From: Circinella minor
Lineage: Eukaryota; Mucoromycota; Mucoromycetes; Mucorales; Lichtheimiaceae
Length of the DNA: 64,000 bases
Reading direction: 5' to 3'
Assembly (NCBI GenBank): GCA_016758965.1
Contig: JAEPRB010000022.1
Coordinates: 62,001 to 126,000 of the forward strand
Made by a program: the position numbers and the translations under genes. Shown here piece by piece: positions 34,693 to 52,900 of the stretch. The notes below the pieces were generated by a model. It was not told the origin of the DNA. It searched no databases and saw only the letters and a program-made list of their open reading frames with translations. Position 1 is the first letter of the stretch, and the number at the start of each line of letters is the position of its first letter.

Positions 34693-36489
34693 ATGGGTGA
34701 TTCTGGGTAAATATGAAAGAAAGTTCATTGCTTATTAGAATCCTGTTTTAAATTATTTATATATACGTTTCTTCTTTTAGATTGAGTCAAGACGATTTTC
34801 GAAAACTTTTACAAACACCACGACCTGGTTCAAATGATGATTCAGAAACAACAACAGCACAAACACCACGCTTCAAGGCGCCTGCACCTAAAGCACCGTA
34901 AATACTTTTTTTATTATACCTTTTTTTTTTGACAATTTAATTGTCAATTTTTTTAAAAAAACTATTACAAGTTTTAACACTCCCTTTCTTATTTTTTTAT
35001 TTAAAGACGAAATACAGGCGCTGTATTTGCTACACCACAAGCCATTCGAAAAAAGAAATCTCAAAAACCATCTTCAACACCTTCCAATTATCGCGATCGA
35101 GCTGCTGAGCGACGTAACAATGAACAACAAGATGAATTATCTACCGAAGAATTGTTACAGAAGACAACAAGAGAACAAGATGAAACATTAGATGCAAAGC
35201 AGCTATATGAACAATCCAAATATCTAGGTGGTGATGTAGATCATACCCATCTTGTCAAGGGTTTGGATTATAGTTTGTTGGAAAAAGTTAGAAATGATAT
35301 TGGAACAAAATTAGCGGATGCTAAAAGTGAAGCAGTATTGGATAGTGCATTGGATCGGTTAGGTCAAGAAAAAGGAACCACTCGTATAATTGATCAAGAT
35401 GAGGATGAAGATGAAAACGATGAAGATGAAGAAGTGGAACGAATTGCTGTTCGATCGATACTGGCAAAAAATCTTGTTCACTTAATAACAACACCAAAAC
35501 CAACATCTAATGAATTATTTACACCAGGACGTATGGCATTTGTTTTTGAACTGGCAGATGAAGTGGGACATTATACGGATGCATTCGCTTTACCCACAAC
35601 TGTCATTCGTAGTAAAGCAGATGTAATACGAAAGAGAACGGATATGCAACAAGAAACAGAATTAGTGATTAATAAAATTTCACAAATTATGCGACCTCAA
35701 CAACAACAACAACCAGAACTAAAGAAAGAAGATAAGAAGAAAAAGAAACAGAATTCAGAATCTATAGTCGCACCACCGCCATTACTACCTGCTGATTCAG
35801 ATGATGATATTTTCTCAGATGCGGGAACAGATTATGAATTGGATGAAGAAACATTGACAAAAGATAGAAATGATGATAACGATGATGAAGTAGAAGAGAA
35901 TAGTACTGTACGAAAGAATTATTTTGGAAAAGAAGAGGAACAAGAAGAGAAAGAAGGAGATCAAATGCAAGAAGTATCAAAATTATTGTCGCAGGCGACA
36001 CAGCAAAACGAGCTTCAACAGAGTGTACCATCTCAACAACAAGAACAGGAGCAGGAACAACCAGCAAAACGTCGAAAATTCGAGCAAGAACAAGAAGATG
36101 CGGATGCAATGGATATCGATATGTATGGTTTGGGAACGGCCGCACTTCCAACATCTTTTGAAGATCGACAAAGAACAATTGCTTATGATTCTGATGACGA
36201 TGATGAAGAGGATGAAGGAAGTCGAGCAACTACATCATTAGTAGATCAAGGAACAAATCGTAACAAAAAAGCACAATTAACTCGATGGGACTTTGATGAT
36301 GAAGAACAATGGCAAAAATACAAGGATACAATAGAAATCCACCCAAAAAGCGCATTTCAATATGGTGTTAAACTGGGAGATGGTCGGAAACGAAATCGTG
36401 AACAACGACGTGGAATGTCTGATAAACAAAAGCTTAATCGAGATTATCAAATGGTTAAAAATATTATGGATAAGAAATATGGTAAATAA
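34693..36489 (+). CDS. RED/IK (SMU2) spliceosomal protein
   Basis: Three exons: 34693-34706, 34781-34897, 35007-36489 (537 aa). The first exon codes only MGDSG. The RED N-region is clear: LSQDDFRKLLQTPRPG, NYRDRAAERR, ETLDAKQLYEQSKYLGGD, THLVKGLDYSLLEKVR, then FTPGRMAFVFELADEVGHYT. A long acidic, Gln/Glu/Asp-rich middle follows. The RED C-region has WDFDDEEQWQKYKDTIEI, HPKSAFQYGVKLGDGRK and LNRDYQMVKNIMDKKYG. RED (plant SMU2) pairs with SMU1 in the spliceosomal B complex and promotes splicing of short introns, which fits this intron-rich short-intron genome. Convergent with the DYRK gene, 117 bases between stop codons. Confidence 0.92.
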
Positions 36490-36606
36490 TAAAAGAAAAT
36501 ATTGTTATTATCAGTATTATATATTATTTGTTATTATTATTATTTTACACAATTTGTTATTTGTTTGTATATCCCATCATCAAAAAAAAAACATTATTAT
36601 CATCAA

Positions 36607-42204
<5,598 letters not shown>

Positions 42205-43728
42205 ATGTAAGCTACTATTAAATTATTATCCATTTTAGCTTTCATTTCTTTTCTCTTTTTCCCTCTAACCCAATCTCCTGCACAAACACACTCATTATGT
42301 ATATCTGTATATCTGCATGCGCATCCATCAATTTATCTTTACCCTCCCTTCTTTGATTTCACTGGTAATATTTTTTTCTTTTTGGGATCATATATTACCT
42401 TGTTTGCTATTATATTATTTATATTTTTGCTGCTCTTGTTATTAATCGTTGTGTAGCAATAAGTTATATACAAACTATAAGAGAGAAGTAAATAACTTAT
42501 TTTTCATGCCAATATTTTTTTTCTTTTACTATAAATGACGTTAGGCTGTTCTTATTACTATTTCCTTTCAAATACTTGCCTTAGAAAACGAGGGGGCGAA
42601 GGAAAGAGAGAGATAAAAAGGGGTAAACAATAGATACAAAGAGAGGGCCCAACAAAAAAAAAGCGAGAGAGGAGGCCGATGTTCAGAGTTGAAAACAATA
42701 AGTTATGCAGGATGTGTTTTTTTCTTCAATTCAATCGGCGAAATCAACTTGACTTCATTTACGCACTTCTTTGTTGAAAATGAATCGTCGCTTATATTAT
42801 GTCGGGTCAGAGGAAGGAGTAAAACGATGGAATGAGAAATTAAAAGAAAGAAAAGAGAGATAATATGAAATTAATATGTATATATAGAAAGTATACCTTT
42901 TCAATAAAAAGGGAAGAATGGGCCGGAGGAAGGAGAGAGTGGCAAAAAAAAAAATGAGTGTCAATGAATTTTTGATTGGTATATTGCCTATATAATAATA
43001 AATCCCTCAAAATGTATATAAAAAAAAGAGAAAAATGAGTGTTATATTTTTGTAAAATTGTGAGGTGAAAGTGGGGAAGAGAGAGAGAGAGTGAAGAAGA
43101 GAAAGGCGACAAAAATTCAAGGAAGAGACGTAGGAAAAAAAAGGTACAAGGGGTTTTTTTTTCGTTAATATGATGATTGTTTAATAATAATAATAATAAC
43201 AAGCAAGCAGCGAAGTTTGATAATTACTATAAATATAAAAAAAAAAGCTTTGCTTGCTTATAATAATAATATAAATTACACATAATGAAAACTCTTTTCT
43301 ATAATATGTCTCAGGTGGTACAAGTTTTCTCTTTTTTTGGTTCTCAGTGTGTAAAATGATCATGATATGTTTTTCTGTTATTTGTTCATATAAAAAAATG
43401 CTCAGCAAAAAACTATGTTGCAAAATTATGCATATTAGTTGGTTAAATGTATTTTTCTTCTTGAAGTTGGTGGATTGTAGAAAAAAAAAAGGGAGAGTAT
43501 TTATATCTATTTTATAATATAAATATTTACATCTGAGGGAAAATATAATACTACCTATTTTGTCAACTCTTTTTAAATTGACATAACAATAATATAAAGT
43601 TATGCAAGGTTATAATTATCATTTTTACACGTTGTGCATGCTAATTGTTTGCTCTTTAATGTAAATAAAAATCTGATGCACGTGATCTAATTGACTATAA
43701 TATATAGATTGTCAGCTATAAACATTAT

Positions 43729-43741
43729 GTTGCTTAGCAAC
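43729..43741. promoter_or_regulatory. X-box/RFX-like perfect palindrome
   Basis: GTTGCTTAGCAAC: half-sites GTTGCT and AGCAAC are perfect inverted repeats around one base, close to the RFX X-box. It is about 1.5 kb upstream of the DYRK start, so the target gene is uncertain. Confidence 0.35.
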
Positions 43742-45551
43742 AAATTCCATGGTTACCACCTGATACGTATAGTTATTGTATTAAAATAAAATCACAATTT
43801 TAATAAACATTTAGCAATACACGCACACACACATATATTTATTTTTTTAAAAAAAAGACAATACTCGGTGCACATAATATGCATAATAAAGAAATTATGT
43901 TTGCCCGCTTTGAACTTTAGTGAATTAGGGAGAAATCCAAACTTGATCCATAAAGAACTAAACAAATTAAAGTATAGTACCAATAACACATTTTATGCAC
44001 ACAATGTTGAGTGCAAGCCGATTTTTGAAAAGTAAACAAAGAAAAATATTTTTGCAGGAGCGTTGATTTATGTCCAGTTATACAGTCCCATTCCATGAAA
44101 TCGGGTTTCCTCTCTCTCTCTTTTTCTCTTTTTTTTCCGCCTACGTACTGCCGATATTTTCAGCTCTTTTCAATAAGGTTCAGACCTTAATCATCAGATT
44201 TTTATTAAAACTTATTTTATAAACTATGTAATTTAGATAGATTTATTAAATGTTTTGATACTATTTGAATCTTATTAATATAATAGTTCTATTTACTTTA
44301 TTATAAGACTAGAAAAAATAAATTACAACATTATCATTATGTCATGTTACTAAAACTAAGAGATGGTAAGGAAAATAGTTGTAATTTATCAAATTCAGTA
44401 ATAAATTTTAAGTAGAAAATTTATGGACAACATTATTGGATCGTAATTTTTTTTTATCTCGCATCCTTATCACTTAAGTTAACAAGGAGTTCTTTTGTAC
44501 TTAGTTGCTTTTGGGCAATGTAATATAAAATATAAAATACATACCCCCGTACTCATTCCCCCTCCCTACTTCCTCGCATCTTATTTGTTCCCTGTCATTT
44601 TCGCTGCTCTTTCATTGTACCCAAAGAATAAAAAAAAATCATTGCATATTTTCCCATATCTTTTCTTTTTTATTGTAATTTACCTATTCTTAATTTTTCT
44701 TACGTACGTTTCCGCTTTTAAGAAAGGGAACATTATATATCATTACAACACCATGTAGAGTTGTATTTTGAATTTACAGCAAATAAGAAAAATATGATGT
44801 AGATTACATTTTTTTTTGCTTTCTTTTCGAGTGATTAGAATTAGAGTCATTATCATGCGATGGTTTTTTATTCAATAATCGCGTGTATAAGTAATATGAC
44901 TACTAGCAACACTATAGGTCTGAAGTATTCTACATATACAGGGGTTTTTTAAAGGGTGAGGGAGAACGATAAGCAGAAAGATGCGTTGACAGTATGTTAT
45001 TAAAATGATAATTAACTTGATCACTTTCGTAATATTTGACATATATATGTTACTTATTATTAGGACAGTGTTTCTCATCTTAATAGCAATTATACGTAAC
45101 ATGTGATCTTTTGTTTTGTATATATAGTAGACCCATATGCTGTATGTAAATTAACAAAAGAATATTTTACGTCAAGAAAGAATCATAGATTTTTTTTGAC
45201 GACAATTGTCTATCTCTGTATATGACAAATAAAGCGCTATTAAATTGAAAAGAAGATGTCACAAAGAGACTTTCTCACATATAGCCTATTTCATCATCAT
45301 GTACTACTTTGTTCAACGTTGGGGTTGCAAAAACAGAAGGACATCATCTATAGCAAACGAAGCGCCGAGATCAACTTATGTGAATTATTTCATCAAATCA
45401 TATACAATCATATGTCAATATACAGAAAGTTAATATTGTTAATGAATAAAACAACGCGTCATTTATTGTTATAAAAGAGAAAGAAAGCCATTTTTTATAT
45501 CAATTCAAGAAAAAAAAAGCAGAAAAATCGAGAGAACGAAGGTTACAATTG

Positions 45552-45800
45552 TTATAATTTTGGGCGTCCCAATTTTTTTTTCAAAGTCGGATGTAGTAAG
45601 TAATCACCCCGTTCGAACGCGTTAAAAAAACGCCAATGCATCTGTATAAGTTCCATAGAAGTTCCATTACAATATAATCTGCTGACTATATAGAAGACTA
45701 CGAAATTCTTCATATTAAACCCGCCACATTTTAGTCGGAATTCTACAGGATGTTCTGCGTCACAGTGTGTATCGATTTTCGTTGCCAACAATATTATTTT
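45552..45800 (-). pseudogene. unrecognised coding-like fragment
   Basis: A minus-strand open stretch reads ...DTHCDAEHPVEFRLKC, NMKNFVVFYIVSRLYCNG, TSMELIQMHWRFFNAF and ends HPTLKKKLGRPKL before a stop. Residue composition is protein-like (Cys, Trp, His, mixed charge), unlike the Phe/Ile/Leu/Tyr strings that chance frames give in this AT-rich DNA. It has no upstream ATG and no clear splice acceptor. GRPK resembles an AT-hook core. It may be a remnant of a mobile or multicopy gene. Family unknown. Confidence 0.3.
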
Positions 45801-46519
45801 ATACAAAAGGGGAAGAGAGATTATATAAGACAACAAAACTATAATATTTTATTCTATTATAGTATTATTTTATCAATATGAACAAAAGAAATTGTCATTA
45901 TTAAATAAAATTACCAATAAACTACAACTGAATAATAAGCTTTTTGATTGCTTAAAAAAATAATTTGAATAACATCCAAAATAAAATAAAAATAAAGAAC
46001 TTTTTCTTACTATAATTCTAAACTCACTATTTCCCTGTAGTAATACAGTTTATATACTTGATAACACCCAAAATGACTCTTCACCTTACCCCCTATTTTT
46101 GTTATTTTTCGCCTTTACGTATCATACCATAATATCGCAGCAGTTGTAAATACTTATAATAACGCGGATCATGTCATCTCTCACGGACCTAACCACTTTA
46201 AAAAGTATTTGTATAGTTGTTTTTTTGATTTAATTGTTTTGTTTTTGTTTTTGTTATTGATCTATAATAAAGAAAAAAAAACAGTGCTAATCAGTATTTA
46301 CGGCTCAACATATGAATAGTAAACTTGTCAACAAAGTAGTTCATTTGTGCAGACCGTTTTTATGTTTATATATCTTTTCTTTCTCCCCCCCATACTATCT
46401 CTCTCCGATGCACCTGCTGTGATGAATCCCGTGTGTATGTGACAATTATTGACAAACACCTCCCTCTCTTTATTTCCTCGTATCGCGCGCACTTGTATAT
46501 AAATATATGATTAGGCATA

Positions 46520-46532
46520 TTGCCATGGTAAC
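46520..46532. promoter_or_regulatory. X-box/RFX-like site upstream of the Zn2Cys6 gene
   Basis: TTGCCATGGTAAC, one base from the symmetric X-box core GTTGCCATGGCAAC at each of two positions, about 430 bases before the Zn2Cys6 ATG. Confidence 0.4.
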
Positions 46533-46963
46533 GTACATAAAAGGTTGTGCATACTGGTAATAAGTTGGATCATCACTCCCGCCATTTAACTCCTTACACT
46601 GGGTGGCCAGCAAAAAAAAGAGATCAACAAGAGTTTATCATCATAATACAAATCTTTTTCTTCTCTTTTCTCTTCTTATATTTTTCCTTTCTCATTATTC
46701 TTATATTTACCCGTACACTTTTCGTCCCTTCTCTTTTGTTCCTTTTTTTTTGGGTATTGGCTTTTTGGGAAAGCATTAAACCAATATAATAATTCTTTTA
46801 TTAAGAGTTAAAAAAACTCATTGTCCTCCCCCCCTCCTTCATAATCTCCCCCCAGAAAATAAGAATAATACATAATATATATATATATCAATTAGAGTCA
46901 ATAACGATAATTTCTTATCACCTTATTCCTTATTCATCTTCTTCTTTCTCTTTTCAAGTCTTG

Positions 46964-48193
46964 ATGTCCTTTCCGTCAAATAGTAGCAACTCTTTTCCAC
47001 AATATATTAAAAACGAAGATCCTCGTTTTGCTGCAATCCATCGAAGTATGATGAAAGATCATCAACAGCAACAACGTCGATTACCTCAATCGTTAAGTCG
47101 ATCCAAAAGTACAGGTTCGTCTTCTTTGGCGTATACCTCAACTAATGTCACTACTCGACGCCTAAACTCAGGTTCAGCATGTGAAGTATGCCGTAAACGA
47201 AAAACTAAATGTGACGGCGGTAATCCTTGTGCATTCTGTGCTGTCAATGGCATTGAATGTGTTCATCGAGCTACGCGTCGAAAAAAGTCTTCATTAGCGA
47301 TCGGAAGTAGTAATATGACGACCGCCAATAATAATAATAACAATAGTAGTAGTAGTAGTCTAGCTATTAATACTATTGATACAAGAATAGTCACGACGAT
47401 AATGTTTAACGATAACGGCAACAACAATATCAATGACAATACTATAAATGATGGTACTACTGGTATTGCTACTTCTCCGATAAAAATGTTAAATAATGCC
47501 TCAAATGAAGGTGGCGGCAGTGGTAATAATAATATACCTAAGAATGCCCCTTCTTGGGTCAAGCAGCTAGGTATGTTTTGTCATATACACAGTTAATATA
47601 AATAACAACATCTGATGATGTTTGGACTCACCATTTCAACCCTGATTTGTTTGATAGAAGGTCCCAGTAGAAGCAATCTTTCAAAACAAACCAGTTGTCC
47701 GTCATTGATGGTCGCAACCCATTGGTCACCAACAAAAACCCCTCATCCACCGTCATCAACATCAACAAATAATAATAATTCAACTTCTGGAGCAAGAGAA
47801 GTCTATATGAATACAGCAATGACAAATCATTCACCAGGTTTAAATAGGAGAAATGTTGTCCATCGTGGAAAAGAAGAAATACCGAGTATGATGGGTAAAT
47901 TATTATTTTTTTCTTTCTTTTGTTTATACTATCCCCTTTCGCCCATTACACGTGACCGATCGCTTGCTTTAACACACGAAATACTTATACACACATACAT
48001 TTTGGTTTTGGATGTAGATCAACTTTCATGTAGGACTTTTTCAGCAGCTGCATTTGTCGATCATAAGACAAACTATCCTATCTATCCACTGTCATCTTCT
48101 TCTGCAGCTAACAACAACAGATCAGATAATACACCTGCGTCTCCTTTACCGACAAATACTTCAAAAAATACTTTCTCTTCTTTCAAAAATTAA
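46964..48193 (+). CDS. Zn2Cys6 (Gal4-type) zinc-cluster transcription regulator
   Basis: Three exons: 46964-47570, 47658-47894, 48018-48193 (339 aa). The zinc cluster is complete: C73-x2-C76-x6-C83-x5-C89-x2-C92-x6-C99 (ACEVCRKRKTKCDGGNPCAF...), flanked by basic RRL and RATRRKKSS. Such clusters bind CGG-containing sites, usually as dimers. The rest is Ser/Asn/Thr-rich with no recognisable fungal-specific transcription factor middle domain and no obvious coiled coil next to the cluster, so the protein may act as a monomer or with a partner. The second and third exons (GPSRSNLSKQTSCPSLMV, DQLSCRTFSAAAFVDHK) join in frame but match nothing I recognise; the 3' part of the model is less certain than the first exon. 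Confidence 0.8.
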
Positions 48194-48818
48194 TAACGTT
48201 CATTTACAGTAGCAATAACTTTCTCTCTTCTTATCTTTACTTTTTTTCTGTACAGCAATTCTTTTTATGCATTTTTTTATTTTATTTTCTTTCTTCTCTT
48301 TTACTTGCAATAAGTATTTTTTCTTTTTTCTTATTCATTATTATTTTTTCCATACAGAAACAACCCCAAGATTATTTTACTAATACATTATATTACACAG
48401 AATGTTTTTTTTTTCATAAATTGAAAACTTTCTATGAAATTTATATATTTATAAACAACTTTACAAGATTTTATAACAAACTGTAAAATAAGAATCAATC
48501 ATGATATATTCCTACTTCCTACTTATTTAAGTACCATAGCAGTAATAGCTGGTATAACTTGTATCATGTTAAATAATTAAAGTTTTTCTCTCGCCTGTTT
48601 TATTACAAAATACGTGAAGTGCAAAGAGCATTATTATATTTTAGATAAAAAGATGTACGTAAAGTGGGTTTTGAAACCCATTAGTTAACCATACTATTGG
48701 GATCGTTGATGTTAAAATAATTGTATAAAGGAAGGTATTGTAGAAACTTTTTTTTCTTTTCAACAAACACATCACAGTGAAAAGGATATTTTTATCTGTT
48801 GTAACTTTTCATTATCAG
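48194..48818. other. intergenic region
   Basis: AT-rich 3' region of the Zn2Cys6 gene. No coding frame supported. Confidence 0.4.
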
Positions 48819-48962
48819 AAACAAAACTGGATTAATGCACAAAAAAAAAATCATGCAGCAGTAGCATCCGGTCTGTCGGGTGGCATGTACATACACTTAA
48901 CTAAAAAGAATGGTTATATATCTTGTAATTATAGTTTATATTTAGCAACTAATAATGCAGAA
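48819..48962 (+). pseudogene. isolated exon-like fragment resembling TMEM135-type membrane proteins
   Basis: A 48-codon open block bounded by an acceptor-like ATTATCAG and a donor GTAAGT. It encodes KQNWINAQKKNHAAVASGLS, GGMYIHLTKKNGYIS and YSLYLATNNAE. The pattern (small-residue-rich AGxxSG helix, then basic residues, then ALYLATRALE-like) resembles the repeat seen in TMEM135/Tim17-related proteins. I find no matching exons on either side, so it looks like a stranded exon of a lost or rearranged gene, or a gene whose other exons are too short to see. Resemblance is by recalled pattern only. Confidence 0.35.
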
Positions 48963-49285
48963 GTAAGTTTCTAAAATAAGGCTTTTTGGTTAAAAAAACA
49001 ATGATGTATAAGTACTACGTAGAAATAGAAAAGATTTCCATTTTTGATGGAGGGTTTTCAAGCATACATATGACATATCCACTTTTCTCTTAAGTTTTTT
49101 TCTGTAAATATTTCCTTTCTTTTTTCTTTTTTTTTGAAAAATGATCAAGAAAAGGGGGGGAGAGAAGCAACGTAAAAGGTGTAGTAAATTACTTTATCCT
49201 TTTGTTAATGGATTAAAACTTCCTTTTCTTTTCTAATCCTCTCCGACTGTTATTTATTTTGTTTAAACGATCGAATAGAAAGGAG

Positions 49286-49684
49286 ATGAAGAATACAACA
49301 CTTGAAGTGAAAAGCGTAAATCTGTACGATGCTTTATATTTACCAGCTTATTCTCGAGTTCGCCACCAACTAGTTAAATGGCAGATGCATTGGATACGTA
49401 TCTTCTTACCCTTTAAAAAATTGTAGATGGTGGTTTTGTACGTACCAGCTAAACGCGAACTCGAATATACTTCCTGCTAAATACTTAACACGCTCCTAGA
49501 AGTGTTTAAGCCCACGTCTGTGATATTCCACTTTTACCACACATACGAGATTCAAGCGTTAGGATTTACCATGAAGCCCTCTCCTCACGCTCAGAATTTG
49601 GGCTGTCGCTCGTCAGATAACATAAAGTCTTGCTACTGCTTATCTGTGTTATCCATGAAATAGGCCGCTTGATCATTCTGACAA
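49286..49684 (+). pseudogene. decayed coding-like relic
   Basis: One plus-strand frame from the ATG at 49286 reads MKNTTLEVKSVNLYDALY, SRVRHQLVKWQMHWIRIF, stops (TAG 49424), and continues after further stops in the same frame with EVFKPTSVIFHFYHTYEI and MKPSPHAQNLGCRSSDNI. The base composition is GC-richer than the surroundings. The minus strand also shows coding-like patches (DQAAYFMDNTD, MLSDERQPKF), so the original strand is uncertain. Probably an inactive remnant, perhaps of a transposon. No family recognised. Confidence 0.3.
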
Positions 49685-49942
49685 AGATTTCGGCGACAAT
49701 GAACCAGTCAGGTTCAGAGGATTACTTTCCATATACAATCTCAAACAAGCACCTAGAATTTTTTACTTATTTCTGCGTTCAAATCTTTTTTCTTTTTCTA
49801 TTACTTCTTTTTCCTGCCATCACACTAATACCCTCTTCTCTAACTTTGACTTTTTCCCCTCCTGGGGTTTTTTTTCAGTTAATTCCTTTCCCTTTCCCTT
49901 TCTATTCTATATGTTTATATAATGTTTTTTTTTACAATGAAC

Positions 49943-49958
49943 CGCAAGGAAGCGACCA
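49943..49958 (+). repeat. copy 2 of a 16-base word shared with 15311-15326
   Basis: CGCAAGGAAGCGACCA again, followed by AGAGGCGCAGGTCAATCC, whose last part resembles a tRNA-type B box. It sits in a GC-richer island. Confidence 0.5.
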
Positions 49959-49959
49959 T

Positions 49960-52900
49960 ATGCTCAGAGGCGCAGGTCAATCCAGTGTTCCATTTAATAG
50001 ATACAAAGATTTTAACCTATATATTATACATATCATTATTTACACAACAATAATACCTTGTAGGCTACGTTGCACAAGCGCGCCCTCTATTAATGCCTTT
50101 CATATGGGGACTAATATCAGTCCAACGATATGTGTCTGAGCAGTGTGTTCGTAAAAACATACATTCATGTGGAAGTGAAAAAAAAGAGTCTATATCGAGC
50201 GTGGTCCAATCCGTTAATCAAGGTAACAATAATGTATTATTTTGATAGCATAAACAAATATAGTATTACGTCTCGTTCGGATTGTAAGTAATAAAATAAA
50301 AAGAAAATATAAGAAATTCCGAGTAAAAGACGCAAGGAATAAGGAAAGTCATATCAATAACTTATTCAACAAAAAGAAAAATAAATAAAAGGGCGGTTTT
50401 TATAACCAGCAAATCCAACCGATCAAATAGTCGGGAAAAGAGTTTATTTCAATAAAAATGAAAGAGAGTGAACTAATTGTTATTTCGTCTGAAAGGAAGA
50501 AACTATCCTTTTTACACTAATTATTTGATTATCTATCTCCTTAATTCGAATCTTATTTCAAGTAAAATCGAGGAAAAGTCGATCATGGTTACGAATAAAA
50601 ATAAATCTTACGTATTGGGTGGAGGCAAAAATTATTATTGTTTGAAAAACTTCTGGTATTTATTCAGGCAAGCAAAATGCTTATGATAATGATAATATTT
50701 ATAATAAAGAGATGATAAGAATAAATAAAGTAAAAAGAGTATAAGGGATATAAAAAACAATTGTGAAGATACTGGTGATACTGATGATAATGTTAAGGGG
50801 AAATCCCGAAAAGAAGGATGTAACAATAGTAACACGACAGGGGACACTTTTTTAGGTTGTCATGGAGATGCTTGTTTATTACGTTTGCAAATTAAAAAAA
50901 ATAGAAAAGACTCTATGGTTCTAATAAATTTTACTTAAAGAAGGATATCTTTTTATAAAGTAACTTTGTCTTGAATAATAAAATAATCCAAATACGTAAA
51001 AATTATAAGATCCAATTGATGTTTAAAGAAAGTCTATTGATCACTGACTTGCTGACAGCTTAAATAATTCATCCACACAAACACATAGCAATTGTTCAAC
51101 AGCAAAAAGAAGAAAAGATAGATACACACATAATAAAGCTTTGAAATTATTATTCTTAGTTTTTCATCTGACTGTTGTAACACAATGATGACCCATTTTT
51201 TTTCATTTTGATAAATGGAGTAAAATTGATACATCCGAAAGTTATTTAGAAGTGAGACTGAGTTCAGTTCCGAGGAAAGGATCGGTATTCGCTTTTTCTT
51301 CCGATTGACAATCGGTGGAACATATCATGTATTGACTGGCCTATTGGCGTTTTCTTTTTTTTTTAAAAAAAAAAAAAAAAAACATGGCTAAACGGGGCGA
51401 TCACTTCTCCCATCCGACTATTAAAAAATATGCTTCTATGTATCAAAAGTAATTACAAATTGCAATTCTTCTATTCTTTCATAATAATAAATGACGTTTT
51501 GTTTTATTCGATCTCTATATTATTTGGTGAGCTAACTAGCACAGTAGATCTCGATTTTTTCGTTTATATTAGCTGATCTTCTTCAGTTATAATACGTATA
51601 CGTATAAGAGCACACCACAAGATGCAATAATCCTCGGATTTTTTTTTTCTGAGACGTAATTGTCTTTTACTGAATTTGAAGATTATTCTTCAGGTTGATA
51701 TAATAGAATTAAACTGTCGGCTAGGACCGCAGATATAATAATAATGATAATAGATTTGCTACGTATACGTATTTATACCTGTTTTCTTTCTGCCAGATCA
51801 CTCTCCCATTTTTATTTTCTAAGACCGGTTCTCACTACTAATTTATAAAACAGTATGTTATACAGCTTTCATTTTTATTAACAAAACTATGATCTTGAAT
51901 TTAGTTATTGTATGATATACTAACTTAGCATATAAATATAAAATTTATGACGGATCTTTTTTTATCAATGCAAACGGTGGCACATTTGCCTTACACCACT
52001 GGCTGTGTCAAACAGTAGACTATTTTAAAAAATCACGGACAGGTTAATAACAAATGTGGTTAGTCTTTTTGCTTAACTTTTTTTTCGTTGTGTATAATGT
52101 GTATAATGTTGGGGACTGTTATTTTATCATTCGGTCAAAATATTGTGTACGTCTATATCACGTAGGTCTGATAATCAGTTTATTGAGAAAATCTTTTTTT
52201 ATACGTACTGCTGACCCACGGGTGGCTCTTATACTTGTAGCGAAGTTAAAAATAAAAGCTAAAAATTTTTTTTTACCGATTCTCTTTTATATATTAGCAA
52301 ACACAACAGTCCAAACAAGAACTATATTTTTATGTGAAAAATATAATAAAAGGAAGTATCTCTTCAAAGTATTTATTTATTTTTTTTGGAGGATTTCATC
52401 ATCATGCATACTTAAAAACAGGTTTGTCGTTCCTCGAAAAAAAAAAGTTGTCCTACAGAGTAAGGGGGATAGAATACAAATTTTATCAAAGGATCTCAAT
52501 TTTAATTGGTTCTAAAGATCTATCCTTTACAAATATGGAATAAATCAATAGTAAGAATCAATTTTATCCCATTTCTTTTGAAAAAAAAAAGAATCGCATT
52601 GTATATAAAGGTTATCTTATCTGATGTCGATTCATCAATATTTTCAATGACATATTTATTAACATAAACTAATGTTTTGTATAGTAATCTTTCTTTTTTT
52701 TTTTTGATTATGATTATTATTGTATTTTTTGAAAACTATATACAACTGGATGGCTTGTTTAAAATGCTTTTTTTTGTGATACCATGAATGGTGTGTTTAT
52801 GTGTTTACGCATGCTTTTTATGTACAAAAACGAGAAATACTACTACTACTACTACTTATTAACTCATTAAGATCACCTGGGAAAAAAATGGGGGGGGAGT

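Larger units (their letters stand above)
42205..46963. other. gene-poor region upstream of DYRK and Zn2Cys6 genes
   Basis: About 4.7 kb, AT-rich, with T/C tracts and microsatellites. The part near 42205-43200 is likely promoter and leader of the DYRK gene, the part near 46400-46960 the promoter of the Zn2Cys6 gene. An unrecognised coding-like fragment lies at 45552-45836. X-box-like palindromes are at 43729 and 46520. No complete gene supported. Confidence 0.5.

Noticed and set aside
43181..43423. Minus-strand frames upstream of the DYRK gene
   Set aside because: Tyr/Phe/Ile-rich chance frames with triplet microsatellite content and no motif.
49951..49985. Possible tRNA gene at the second copy of the shared 16-base word
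   Set aside because: Only a B-box-like GGTCAATCC is visible; no acceptor stem or anticodon arm pairing could be found.
52054..52515. 153-codon open frame on the plus strand
   Set aside because: Composition dominated by Phe, Ile, Leu, Lys and Tyr as expected for chance frames in AT-rich DNA; no motif, promoter or splice context.
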